DNA from: Magnetococcales bacterium WMHbin3
Lineage (GTDB): Bacteria; Pseudomonadota; Magnetococcia; Magnetococcales; Magnetaquicoccaceae
Length of the DNA stretch: 35,041 bases
Assembly: GCA_002753185.1 (NCBI GenBank)
Contig: PDZX01000041.1
Span: 1 to 35,041 of the forward strand
Reading direction: 5' to 3'
Below are positions 17,892 to 25,881 of the stretch, piece after piece. Every line of letters starts with the position of its first letter. The stretch's first letter is position 1. The notes below the pieces were generated by a model that did not search any database, was not told the DNA's origin, and was given only the letters and a program-made list of their open reading frames with translations. The position numbers and the translations under genes are program-made.

Positions 17892-18338
17892 TCAAGCCAG
17901 AACTCCGATTTTCATGGTGTTCACCTCCAACAACCCGTCGTAGAACGACGTGAACACCATCCGCACTTCATCCCCAGCGACCACGAAAGCGATCTCGTAG
18001 CCAATGGTCTCTGCATCTCCCGTGATTGCGTATTCCGTGAATGCGATCTCTCCTCCCTTGATGAACGCGTTGATCTCGCTGCCAACACCCAGACCATTGG
18101 TGTCGTCTGTAATCGCCAGCAGCCACTTGACCAGCCGGAACTGACCCGGCATGGCCACCTGGTCCACAACCGTCGGGATGCTGCGGGCAATACCGCTCAC
18201 CCGCCTGGGGTTCTCCCCAAACGGCCACCCGCCGGTTGATTGCAAAACAAGTGGTGAAGAAAAATTCAGGATTTCATCCCGCACCGTGACCCGGATCGGT
18301 TGGTGGCCGACCGTGACCTTGATCCTGGTGTCGGTCAT
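17892..18338 (-). CDS. Virion protein of unknown function
   Basis: The frame is open to 18392, but the ATG at 18338, four bases after the preceding gene's stop, gives a clean start MTDTRIKVTVGHQPIRVTVR. The 148-aa product is beta-rich with no cysteine cluster, signal or membrane segment. I do not recognise a family. It lies in the block of appendage genes between the head-tail joining gene and the tail terminator, so it is probably a virion accessory protein. Confidence 0.55.
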   Translation of the reverse strand: MTDTRIKVTVGHQPIRVTVRDEILNFSSPLVLQSTGGWPFGENPRRVSGIARSIPTVVDQVAMPGQFRLVKWLLAITDDTNGLGVGSEINAFIKGGEIAFTEYAITGDAETIGYEIAFVVAGDEVRMVFTSFYDGLLEVNTMKIGVLA

Positions 18339-18342
18339 GGCC

Positions 18343-18720
18343 TTACGCCCTATCGGAGCGGGTGATGTCCGCCAGGACGTTGATCTGGCCACTCATGAGG
18401 GTGGCCACGATGGGTGGAAAGCCTGGAATGACATGCTGCATGTCGTAGAGATAAATCCCCGGCTCGATGGCGCGGGTCTCGCTGGAGTGCAGGACGAGCG
18501 CGCCTTCGCCGACTGTGGACTGATCCCCCGGGGGAAAGACGATTCGTTTCTGGAACACGGCGTCACGGTCCTGCTCATCCGCCGAACGCTTCATCGTGAA
18601 CCACCACTCGTGGCCGGTGATATCGACCGGCGCGTTTCCCACGGAGGTAATCTGCAACGGGAAAACCTGGGTGTCGCCCCGGTAGAAGAAGAAATGCTCG
18701 ATGTTCGGATGGCGCGCCAT
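18343..18720 (-). CDS. BppU-N-like small virion protein
   Basis: A 125-aa protein with FFYRGDTQVFPLQITSVG and then PVDITGHEWWFTMKRS. This RGDT-(hydrophobic)-PVD(I/L)TG pattern is characteristic of the N-terminal domain of phage baseplate upper proteins (BppU) and related immunoglobulin-like attachment domains. The rest, with EPGIYLYDMQHV, continues a beta-sandwich. Here it stands alone, packed between neighbours with gaps of two and four bases. It may form part of a neck or appendage anchor. Domain call moderate; role inferred. Confidence 0.65.
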   Translation of the reverse strand: MARHPNIEHFFFYRGDTQVFPLQITSVGNAPVDITGHEWWFTMKRSADEQDRDAVFQKRIVFPPGDQSTVGEGALVLHSSETRAIEPGIYLYDMQHVIPGFPPIVATLMSGQINVLADITRSDRA

Positions 18721-18722
18721 GT

Positions 18723-19094
18723 TCAGAATCCCGGAAACGGATTCTGCCGCCGTGCCAGATGCAACACCGCCATTCCCGCCCCGTTTGGCCGTACATCCTG
18801 GATGCGATAGGCCACGCCGTCGATTGCCACCTCGTCGCCGGAGACGGGATCGAACCCCAGGTCGGCGACCCTGATCTCAATGGTCTGCCTGGGGATGACG
18901 GCGGGCATCCCGGCCCCGCCATCCCCCATGATGGCGACCTCCTCCAGTCGGTCATCGAAGATCCCGGTCAACGCGACGGGAACACCGCCCAGTTCCATGC
19001 GGATCTCCATGGAGGGGGTGTAGACCATCGGCACGCCAAAGGTGGCCAGGCAGGCCGACTGGAGTTGATCGAAGCCGCTCTGCCAATCGTTCAC
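18723..19094 (-). CDS. Head-tail joining protein, lambda FII-like
   Basis: The frame is open to 19130, but the GTG at 19094 overlaps the TGA of the major capsid gene (GTGA) and gives a 123-aa protein starting VNDWQSGFDQLQSAC. Features FDDRLEEVAIMGD, then RQTIEIRVADLGFDP and GDEVAIDGVAYRI, match the beta-barrel head-tail joining proteins of the lambda FII type, which plug the portal after packaging and bind the tail. Position right after capsid protein E supports this. Confidence 0.75.
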   Translation of the reverse strand: MNDWQSGFDQLQSACLATFGVPMVYTPSMEIRMELGGVPVALTGIFDDRLEEVAIMGDGGAGMPAVIPRQTIEIRVADLGFDPVSGDEVAIDGVAYRIQDVRPNGAGMAVLHLARRQNPFPGF

Positions 19095-20098
19095 GCGGTC
19101 ACCTTCACCAGGATGCCGGGCCGGTGGCACATGGGCAGAGGATTGGACTGGGTGTGCAGGTCGGTGCCGCGCTCGAATTTTCTCGGCTCTTGCTTGGCGT
19201 AGAGGGGCTGGCCCAGGGTGTTGACCGACTCGTTGAAATCCGCCGGGGCGAAATAGCTGGCGAAGGTCTGGACCGTGCCGACGGGAAAGGCGTGGCCTTC
19301 GTTGGCGGCGATGAAACGGCGCACGGTGCCGTTCGGATCGGTGGCCTGACCGCTTATTTCTTCAAACGTCACCCCGGCGAAGGTGAAGCCTTTGCGCTGA
19401 TCGCTCCGCAGCGCCTCGCCCTGCTGCCACAGCTCCCACGCCTTGACCACCTTGGCGTGTCCGGTGAGGGCGTCGAAGAACTCCGGCGAGACCAGACACC
19501 CCACGCCGGTCATGAACTCCCCGCGCAGGTTGTCCTCGATGTGGCGTTTGAGTTCCAGGCACTTGGCCTTCACATCGGTGGCGGCGTTCCCCAGATCGAA
19601 GGCGATGGTTTTGGGGGTGATGCTGAACTCCACATAGAGGTCGTAGAGGATGGAGCCGTCAGCGTCCAGAATCACCCCCTTGAGCGCGCCCATGCGCAGA
19701 TGCTCCAGGGTGATGGCGTGCTTGTCACGCATGGCCTGGAGGTGCATGGCCATGACATCGGCCAGGGCGGACAACTCGCCTTCAGAGCCGAAGGCGCGGA
19801 TGCCCTGGACCTCTTCGGGGAGCACCACGTCGTCATGGGGGATGTGGGGGATGACGAAGGAGCGAATCTTGCGTTTCCCTCGTGTCCCGACGGTGCCGGG
19901 CGAGCCGACCACGGCGGTGGGCAGCAAGGAAAGCACCCCGTTGCGCTCCTCGACGGCGATGTTGCGCAGACGGACGGGCCGGGCGGGCATCAGGCCCATC
20001 TCCTCGACCCGCCCGTAGCGGTTGGGCAGGATGTTGATGGCGGCGGTGAGGGCCACCGCGCCGAAGGCGTCCTGGGAAAAAGGATTGGCGGCCAGCAT
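19091..20098 (-). CDS. Major capsid protein, lambda gpE family
   Basis: A 335-aa protein, close to the 341 aa of lambda gpE. The N-terminus (NPFSQDAFGAVALTAAINIL) and the central RKIRSFVIPHIPHDDVVLPE segment are typical of the phage capsid E family, as are EEVQGIRAFGSE and the closing KQEPRKFERGTDLHTQSNPL. It forms the icosahedral shell after cleavage-assisted maturation. The ribosome-binding site AAGGAG lies seven bases before the ATG. It follows the decoration protein gene, the same order as in lambda (D then E). Confidence 0.93.
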   Translation of the reverse strand: MLAANPFSQDAFGAVALTAAINILPNRYGRVEEMGLMPARPVRLRNIAVEERNGVLSLLPTAVVGSPGTVGTRGKRKIRSFVIPHIPHDDVVLPEEVQGIRAFGSEGELSALADVMAMHLQAMRDKHAITLEHLRMGALKGVILDADGSILYDLYVEFSITPKTIAFDLGNAATDVKAKCLELKRHIEDNLRGEFMTGVGCLVSPEFFDALTGHAKVVKAWELWQQGEALRSDQRKGFTFAGVTFEEISGQATDPNGTVRRFIAANEGHAFPVGTVQTFASYFAPADFNESVNTLGQPLYAKQEPRKFERGTDLHTQSNPLPMCHRPGILVKVTA

Positions 20099-20100
20099 GA

Positions 20101-20475
20101 TCAGGCTCCTTTGCGCACGAGAATGCCGAGGGCCTTCAACTGGCCGAGGGCGGTGGTTTTCTGGTTGGCGGTGATCCCGGCGGGCCAGACCAGGGCGATG
20201 TCGGCGACCAGGGCGTGACGGGCGACCATCACCCCTTCGGTGTCGGCGCTGGTGGCATCCACCGCCTGGATCAGCACCCCGGCGGCTTTTTCGGTGCCGT
20301 CGGCGGCGGCTGGTGTCAGGGCGTGGGCCTTGCCATCGGCGGTCTTGAGACCGACCACGCTCCCCAGCGCCAGGTTCTGGCCGGAAGCCACGATGATCGC
20401 GTCCCGGCTGTAGAGGTTGGGGGCTTCGTATTTCAGCAGGTCGCCCAGATTGTTCGGTTCGGTGATGACGGGCAT
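20101..20475 (-). CDS. Head decoration protein, lambda gpD family
   Basis: A 124-aa protein, similar in length to lambda gpD (110 aa). It starts MPVITEPNNLGDLLKYEAP and contains YSRDAIIVASGQNLALGSVV and GVLIQAVDAT, both typical of the decoration family, with a conserved C-terminal hydrophobic end. It trimerises on the expanded capsid and stabilises it against DNA pressure. GGGAGGAG precedes the ATG by eight bases. It lies between the protease/scaffold gene and the major capsid gene, as in lambda. Confidence 0.92.
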   Translation of the reverse strand: MPVITEPNNLGDLLKYEAPNLYSRDAIIVASGQNLALGSVVGLKTADGKAHALTPAAADGTEKAAGVLIQAVDATSADTEGVMVARHALVADIALVWPAGITANQKTTALGQLKALGILVRKGA

Positions 20476-20478
20476 GGT

Positions 20479-20805
20479 TTACGCTCCTCCCTGGGTAGAG
20501 TGTCTGGTGGCCATCTTCCGGCAGGCGGCCACCACCGGGTTGGAATCGAGTTGGGCGGTGGGCTGGATACGGGTGCCATCACCCGGCAGCACCTGAGAGT
20601 GGATCTCCGGCCCGGAGGCGCGGCGGGCCATCAACTCCTTGCGTACCTGCGCTTCGTTCATGCCGCGAGCGATGAAGTCGCCCGCCAATTGGGGCGCGTC
20701 GGCCAGGGTGCAAAGATCGACGATGGCCTGGGCCTCTTGCTGGAACTGCGCCCTGGCATCTGGATGCGGTGTGGCGTCTTCCGCCGTTGGAATGGGTGTC
20801 TCCAT
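20479..20805 (-). CDS. Capsid scaffold from an internal in-frame start (Nu3-like)
   Basis: Within the protease gene the in-frame ATG at codon 290 is preceded by AAGGAG with a six-base gap, a near-ideal ribosome-binding site that no protease codon would require. Translation from here yields a 108-aa protein, METPIPTAEDATPHPDARAQ onward, rich in Gln, Ala and Glu and mainly helical. This matches the lambda C/Nu3 arrangement, where the scaffold is the C-terminal third of the protease gene translated on its own. Confidence 0.8.
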   Translation of the reverse strand: METPIPTAEDATPHPDARAQFQQEAQAIVDLCTLADAPQLAGDFIARGMNEAQVRKELMARRASGPEIHSQVLPGDGTRIQPTAQLDSNPVVAACRKMATRHSTQGGA

Positions 20806-21672
20806 GCGAAACTCCTTCTGGGTGATGGTGGTGGTGCGCGGTGGGTTGATGGCGGCAGACAGTTCGGCCAGGGCGTCGCGGATGGTGCCCACCCGGTCTG
20901 CCAGCCCGACAGTCAAGGCATCGGCTCCGAAAAAAATGGAAGCATCGGTGGCGCGAACCGCCTCTTCGCTCATGTTGCGATTGGCGGCCACGGTGGCGAC
21001 GAACATTCCGTAAATCCGGTCCACTTCGGTCTGCAGGCGGGTTTTGGCCTCGTCGGAGAGGGGTTCGTGGCTGGAAAAGTCGTTTTTGCGCGCTCCGGCA
21101 AAGACCGTGGTGTAGCGTCGCCCCTCCTGGGCATCCCGCTCGGACTCGTCCACATGGACGGCGATGACGCCGATGCTGCCGACGCCAGATGTTTGGGACA
21201 GATAGATTCGTTCGGCAGCGGAAGCGATCAGGAAACCCGCTGAAAAGGCGTCATCCGCCAGCGCCCAGACCGGCTTGGCCTGTCTCGCATCCCGGATCAT
21301 GGCCGCCAGATCGAACACCCCGCCGACCTCGCCGCCGGGGCTGTCGATGTCGAGCAGAATGGCCTTGACCGCCGGATCGGTGGCGGCGTCCAGGATCATC
21401 TCCTCTATCGATGCATAGCTGGTGAGACCAGATGCGGCCTCCACAGCTCCAACCCGTTTGGCCAGCGTGCCGTAAATTGGCACGATGGCGATGCCACCGG
21501 GGGTGACGATGAGATCATTGGAGGCCGAAGGCGCTGACACTTCGGGAGCGAAACCGGATGCCTCAAGGCCGACACGAGGTCCGATCACGGCCAGAATGGT
21601 CTCCAACCGGGCGCGCTCCACCAGCAGGGGGACGCCAAGCACCCGACCCGCGAGATGTGGCAGGAAGTTCAT
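20479..21672 (-). CDS. Prohead protease, S49 family, with C-terminal scaffold
   Basis: A 397-aa protein like lambda gpC. Residues about 55-275 form the SppA/S49 serine protease: LLDIDSPGGEVGG, then the nucleophile in DDAFSAGF (Ser144), then GVGSIGVI, then the general base in FAGARKNDFSS (Lys196). The 52-residue Ser-Lys spacing is the same as in SohB/SppA-type enzymes. Residues 290-397 are Glu/Gln/Ala-rich, as in Nu3 scaffold proteins, and can be made separately from an internal start. The protease cleaves scaffold and portal during prohead maturation. A short hairpin precedes its start. Confidence 0.92.
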   Translation of the reverse strand: MNFLPHLAGRVLGVPLLVERARLETILAVIGPRVGLEASGFAPEVSAPSASNDLIVTPGGIAIVPIYGTLAKRVGAVEAASGLTSYASIEEMILDAATDPAVKAILLDIDSPGGEVGGVFDLAAMIRDARQAKPVWALADDAFSAGFLIASAAERIYLSQTSGVGSIGVIAVHVDESERDAQEGRRYTTVFAGARKNDFSSHEPLSDEAKTRLQTEVDRIYGMFVATVAANRNMSEEAVRATDASIFFGADALTVGLADRVGTIRDALAELSAAINPPRTTTITQKEFRMETPIPTAEDATPHPDARAQFQQEAQAIVDLCTLADAPQLAGDFIARGMNEAQVRKELMARRASGPEIHSQVLPGDGTRIQPTAQLDSNPVVAACRKMATRHSTQGGA

Positions 21673-21690
21673 GCGTCAAGGTCTCCTTCA

Positions 21691-21716
21691 AATGCGAAAC
21701 CCCGCCGGAGCGGGGT
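21691..21716 (-). terminator. GC hairpin between portal and protease genes
   Basis: ACCCCGC pairs with GCGGGGT around a four-base loop. On the minus strand it is followed by TTTCGCATTT, a weak T-tract. It sits between the portal stop (21723) and the protease start (21672). It could be a leaky terminator or an RNA-processing site; the poor T-run argues against strong termination. Confidence 0.4.
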
Positions 21717-21722
21717 CGATGG

Positions 21723-23186
21723 TCACGATTGGTTCTCTTGCACTGCCGCCCCGGAACGGGTCTTCCGTCTGGGGTCCGAGTCAAAGACCAGCCCCATCCG
21801 ATCCGCCCTCTCATTGTCCCGTTGCACGGTTTGATCGATGGATTCGATGTCGCCGCCCATGGCGGCAACCACGTCATCCCGGCTGGAGATGCCTGACCTG
21901 ATGGCCAGAATCTGGGAGTTGATCTCCTTGGTCGGATCGACCCACTGCCAGCCTTGGGGAATCCAGCGCGCCTTCTGATATTCCCGGCGACGACGGGCAT
22001 AGCCGGGCGCATCCAACGCCCCGGCCAGTACCGCCCGATCCAGCCACCGTTCCCAGACGGGTCGGCAAAACTGGTGAATGACGATGCTTCTCTGCCACTG
22101 CTCCATCCGGCGGCGGAACTCCAGAAGCCCGACTCTGGCACTCGAATAGGTCGTCCCGGTGAGATCGCCGGAAAGCTGCTCATAGGTCGTGCCGACGGCC
22201 ACCGCAACGGCCCGCAACTGGGTCTTGATGAACTCCCCGTATTGCCCGCCCAAATCCGCCGGTTCGGAGAATTTTACATCCTCGCCGGGCATCAGCACCT
22301 GCATGGTGCCGGGAGTCCATGTGACGGGGGCGGCCCCGTGTTCATCCGGGGTGGCGTCATCCTCCCCGGCCATGGCAAATTCCGGCGAGGGCTTGACGAT
22401 GAATCCGGCGACCAGGGCTGCCGTTTTCTTGCGAACCAGTTCGGCATCGTCGTATTGATCCAGTTCGTGGAGTCTGACCATGGCCTGGGTCAGCCACGGC
22501 TCTCCCCGGATTTGCCCTGGCCGCAGGGGGCGAAAGATGTGGACCACCTCGCTGGCAGGAACCGGCACCGGATCGCCGAACAACCCGGCTCCCATGACGC
22601 GCTCGCCGGGATGCTCTCTATAAAGATGGTAGGCAACGCGCCGCCCGATGCGGTCGAATTCGATTCCGGCGCGAATGCGGTTGCCGTTGGGCAGATCGCG
22701 GTTCAGGGTGAAGGGCAGATGCTCCGGCTCCAGCAACTGGATTTGCAGCGGCACCGACAGCCCGTCTCTGGCATCGCGATCCCGCAGACGGGCCAGCACC
22801 TCGCCGCCTTCCACCATGGCCCGGACCGCCAACGCCTGGAGGCCATAGAACCCCTGTACCCCGTGAGCGTCGGCTTCCTGGGTCCACTCCTGCCAGAGGA
22901 GATGAACCCGCTCCTTGAAGGCGGCATCTGGGTGGGTGGAGCGTGGTTTGATGCCCGTACCCACCAGATTGGAAACCAGTGAGTCCACCGCGTTGAAGGC
23001 CCAGGCGTTGCGCCGGACCAGATCACGGGCGCGAGAACGCATCAGGTCGGCGTCCCGGAACAAAAGAGCGTTCGCCCCCTCGTTGCCGGGCTGCCAGTTG
23101 CCCAGACGTCTCCCGGAGGAGGCGGCCTCGTAACCTGCCTTGCGGGAGGGCATGCCGCCGCCGAACAGTCTGCGCCAGAATCCCAT
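21723..23186 (-). CDS. Portal protein, lambda gpB family
   Basis: About 487 aa, close to lambda gpB (533 aa). The start is either GTG at 23192, overlapping the gpW-like stop, or the ATG at 23186, which is better spaced from AAGGA; I prefer the latter. Motifs typical of the lambda portal family are visible: RSRARDLVRRNAWAFNAVDS, GTGIKPRS, LWQEWTQEADAHG, VEGGEVLARLRDR and EVVHIFRPLRPGQIRGEPWL. Twelve copies form the vertex through which DNA is pumped by the terminase. The C-terminus is polar and probably disordered. Confidence 0.94.
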   Translation of the reverse strand: MGFWRRLFGGGMPSRKAGYEAASSGRRLGNWQPGNEGANALLFRDADLMRSRARDLVRRNAWAFNAVDSLVSNLVGTGIKPRSTHPDAAFKERVHLLWQEWTQEADAHGVQGFYGLQALAVRAMVEGGEVLARLRDRDARDGLSVPLQIQLLEPEHLPFTLNRDLPNGNRIRAGIEFDRIGRRVAYHLYREHPGERVMGAGLFGDPVPVPASEVVHIFRPLRPGQIRGEPWLTQAMVRLHELDQYDDAELVRKKTAALVAGFIVKPSPEFAMAGEDDATPDEHGAAPVTWTPGTMQVLMPGEDVKFSEPADLGGQYGEFIKTQLRAVAVAVGTTYEQLSGDLTGTTYSSARVGLLEFRRRMEQWQRSIVIHQFCRPVWERWLDRAVLAGALDAPGYARRRREYQKARWIPQGWQWVDPTKEINSQILAIRSGISSRDDVVAAMGGDIESIDQTVQRDNERADRMGLVFDSDPRRKTRSGAAVQENQS

Positions 23187-23188
23187 GC

Positions 23189-23404
23189 TCACAGATCCTT
23201 GTCGCTGCGGACCCGGAGATGCCGCAGAATGCGCCCGTCGTTACTGGCGCGGGCGATTTCTCGCTCCAGAAGATCCAGGGCGGTGCGGGCCTGGGTCAGG
23301 TCGAACTCAATCGATTTGTCGCCATGGGTGATCCGGCGTTGGAGGGACTCAAGCTTTTCCAGCAGCCGGTCCCGGCGGATTTGCAGTTCGGAAAGAGTGG
23401 CCAT
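23189..23404 (-). CDS. gpW-like head-tail connector/head completion protein
   Basis: A 71-aa protein, about the size of lambda gpW (68 aa), in the gpW slot between large terminase and portal. Helix-hairpin-helix pattern: ELQIRRDRLLEKLESLQRR, then the beta hairpin HGDKSIEFDL, then a second helix TALDLLEREIARA. The C-terminus is basic and flexible, as in gpW, which closes the portal before FII and tail joining. It overlaps the portal gene by four bases or fewer. Confidence 0.82.
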   Translation of the reverse strand: MATLSELQIRRDRLLEKLESLQRRITHGDKSIEFDLTQARTALDLLEREIARASNDGRILRHLRVRSDKDL

Positions 23405-23414
23405 TGATTTGACC

Positions 23415-25268
23415 TCATGCCATCCACGGGGAATGAATCACACGTCGTTGTGTCCGATTGCCTCTTGGTTTTGACGCAGTCTGGAGATCCAATTCCTTCA
23501 GGGGGATATCCGCCAATCGATCCGCTTCGGCATTCAATCTCAATCCCATGGCCAACACCCCATAAAGCGAAGCCAGGGAATACACCCTGCAATCCAATCC
23601 TTCATTTCTGTCGCCATCACGTTTTTTCCACTCCCGAATGGGGTGGCCCTTGTGAAACCGGGTGGTCACCCGTTCCGCCGTCAATTGGCGGAAATACTCG
23701 GCATCCCGGTCCATGGGGAAATGGCAATAGCCCGGCCCCGATTTCGTCAAACGCAGCCGGGAATAAATCGACTCCTTGGCGGAATCCACCCCGACTATGA
23801 AGAGCGGCACCCGGCCCTTGTTGTTGCGGGATGGCCGCCGGGGCCAGATGGGCACCCCCATGCCGCCACGTCCTTTGATCGCCCAGATCCGCCGGTCCTG
23901 ACGGGTACGGCAGAAGGCGTAGACCGCCAAGGTGTGGTGGCCGCCGGTATCCACGGCGGCGGCACGAATGTGCAGATCCGGCACCTGCCGGACATGGGGA
24001 AAGGGCTTTTTCAGGAGATTGTCCAGATCCTGCCAGACTGCCGGGCCGGAGGGATCGCCATGGATAATGCGATAATCCACCGACCAGGACTCTTCATCCC
24101 GGCCCCAACCAACGACCTCGATTTCCAGGCGGTCGTCCTGAACGTCAACACCAGCCGTGAGAACGACGATCCCGGCGGGAAGCAAGGGACCGAACATCTC
24201 CCGCCGTTCCATCAAACCCTCGCCATCCAATTTCTCGGCCTCTTCCTCCCAGCTCTGGGCCAGTTTCGTGTTGCACCAGACCTTCAAACGCGGGGGATCG
24301 CGATAGACCTGTCCGTGTTCCACGGCGATCTGGCCCCAGGAGATCCAACCCAGCGGGCTGTAGAGACTCGACAAATGAAACCCGGCAGTCAGGCCATCAC
24401 CCGGCGCTGCGGCGATCCAGCGTCCGTTCTCCAGCATCCAGCCTTTGTGGTGTTCCGGGATGACGGCCTCGCAGTGGATGCAAACGTAATAAGCCCTCTC
24501 CCGTTCTCCCTCAGGCCAATGAACCTGCGCCCACTCCAGCACCTGCTCCTGTTTGCAAAACGGGCACGGTACCCAGTAGTGCCGCTGATCGCTCTCCTCA
24601 AAAGCCGCCTCGATCCGGGAGAATCCCTTGAGGGTCGGCGAGGAAGTCATCAGCACCTTGCGGTTGGCGAAGTTCGCGGTGCGCTGGATGGCCAGAGCCA
24701 CGGGATCACCTTCGCCATCCACATCGCCCGGATAGCGGTCCACCTCGTCGAGGAAGAGAAACCGCACCGGCATGGAGGAAAGCCCCGCCGCCGAGTTGGC
24801 CCCGGTGATCCGCAAGATCCCGCCGTTGAACTCCTTCGACAGCACCGTGTTGCCACTGTCTTTCGCTCTCGGTTCCCGGACCAGATCCCGCAGCACCGGG
24901 CTGGCCTCGATCAGGGGATCAAGCCGCTGCTTGGAATAGGTCTTGGCCATCTCCAACGAGGGCTGGATCATCAGGATCGGCCCCGGCGACTGGTGAATGG
25001 TGTAGCCAAGCCAGCAAAGGCCCGCTTCGGTTTTGCCCAGTTGCGAACCGGACATGAACACCACCCGTTCCACCAGTGAAGAGGGGGAGAGGCAGTCCAT
25101 AACTTCACGCAGATAGGGCGTTCTGGCCGTGCGCCAGGGTCCAGGCTCGCTGGAAGAGACCGACGACAACACCCGGTGCCGGTCGGCCCACTGGGAGACC
25201 AGCAGCAAAGGATCAGGCCGCAGGCCCTGGGAGAATGCCTCGTTGTAAAGTCGAGCGGTTTCACTCAT
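23415..25268 (-). CDS. Terminase large subunit, GpA family
   Basis: About 617 aa, close to lambda gpA (641 aa). The frame opens at an ATG at 25283, but the ATG at 25268 has a better-spaced GGAGA and I prefer it. N-terminal ATPase: Walker A-type GSQLGKTEAG near residue 75, Walker B FLFLDEVDRYPGD near residue 170. The Cys motif CPFCKQEQ with a later CIHCEA suggests a zinc site, as in the GpA family. Nuclease domain: LTAGVDVQDDRLEIEV, then AAAVDTGGHHTLAV, acidic residues of an RNase H-like site. It cuts and packages DNA with the small subunit encoded directly upstream. Confidence 0.95.
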   Translation of the reverse strand: MSETARLYNEAFSQGLRPDPLLLVSQWADRHRVLSSVSSSEPGPWRTARTPYLREVMDCLSPSSLVERVVFMSGSQLGKTEAGLCWLGYTIHQSPGPILMIQPSLEMAKTYSKQRLDPLIEASPVLRDLVREPRAKDSGNTVLSKEFNGGILRITGANSAAGLSSMPVRFLFLDEVDRYPGDVDGEGDPVALAIQRTANFANRKVLMTSSPTLKGFSRIEAAFEESDQRHYWVPCPFCKQEQVLEWAQVHWPEGERERAYYVCIHCEAVIPEHHKGWMLENGRWIAAAPGDGLTAGFHLSSLYSPLGWISWGQIAVEHGQVYRDPPRLKVWCNTKLAQSWEEEAEKLDGEGLMERREMFGPLLPAGIVVLTAGVDVQDDRLEIEVVGWGRDEESWSVDYRIIHGDPSGPAVWQDLDNLLKKPFPHVRQVPDLHIRAAAVDTGGHHTLAVYAFCRTRQDRRIWAIKGRGGMGVPIWPRRPSRNNKGRVPLFIVGVDSAKESIYSRLRLTKSGPGYCHFPMDRDAEYFRQLTAERVTTRFHKGHPIREWKKRDGDRNEGLDCRVYSLASLYGVLAMGLRLNAEADRLADIPLKELDLQTASKPRGNRTQRRVIHSPWMA

Positions 25269-25860
25269 CGGTCTGTTCTCCATTCAGCAGGCCCGTCAGT
25301 TCCAACAGATGCTCCCGGACGAATTTTTCCAGCGTGCTGCGCAGGGTGCGCATCTCCACCCCCAACTCCGCGCCCATGGGACCGGCCACCCGGTTGGGCC
25401 ATGCCTCCCAGGCCGCCCGGATCGCATGCCCCCGACTGAAGGCCGCGGCATGCATCTCGTCTGCGTCCACCAGTTTGCCGGTTTCCACCTTCTCCCGAAT
25501 CTCCAGCAGGCTGGCCCGTTTGAGTTCGCTCTTGATGCGGGCCTTCAGCAGCAAGGTCGGCAGATCGCCGGTTGGGCCTCCGGGCAGATCAAGCGCGGAT
25601 GCCGATTTTTGCGGAACGGGTTTGGTGGCCGGTTTTTCCATGATGGGTGGAGGCAATGGGCGTGGTGCCGAGATGGGTTCCGGCGTCTGCTTTCGTTGTG
25701 GCTCCCTGGCGGGTTCACGGAGCGCTGCCAAGGCCGCCTCGGCCTGATCGGTGTCGATCTTGTTGTCTGCCAGCCGGATGATGCCGCTCTTGACCATCTT
25801 GCTGACGTACTGGCGCGAAAATCCCTGCTGACGCGCCCATTCGGATTGGCTGATCAGCAT
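25261..25860 (-). CDS. Terminase small subunit, Nu1-like
   Basis: A 199-aa protein. Residues 1-45 form a winged-helix DNA-binding head (QSEWARQQGFSRQYVSKMVK, then GIIRLADNKIDTDQAEAAL) like lambda Nu1, which binds cos. A proline-rich linker (about 50-85) leads to a helical assembly domain with LLLKARIKSELKRASLLEIR. This DNA-packaging type suggests a cos-type phage. AAGGAG precedes the ATG by about ten bases. It overlaps the large-subunit gene by eight bases. Confidence 0.87.
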   Translation of the reverse strand: MLISQSEWARQQGFSRQYVSKMVKSGIIRLADNKIDTDQAEAALAALREPAREPQRKQTPEPISAPRPLPPPIMEKPATKPVPQKSASALDLPGGPTGDLPTLLLKARIKSELKRASLLEIREKVETGKLVDADEMHAAAFSRGHAIRAAWEAWPNRVAGPMGAELGVEMRTLRSTLEKFVREHLLELTGLLNGEQTDE

Positions 25861-25881
25861 GATTTTTCATCTCCTTTTGAT

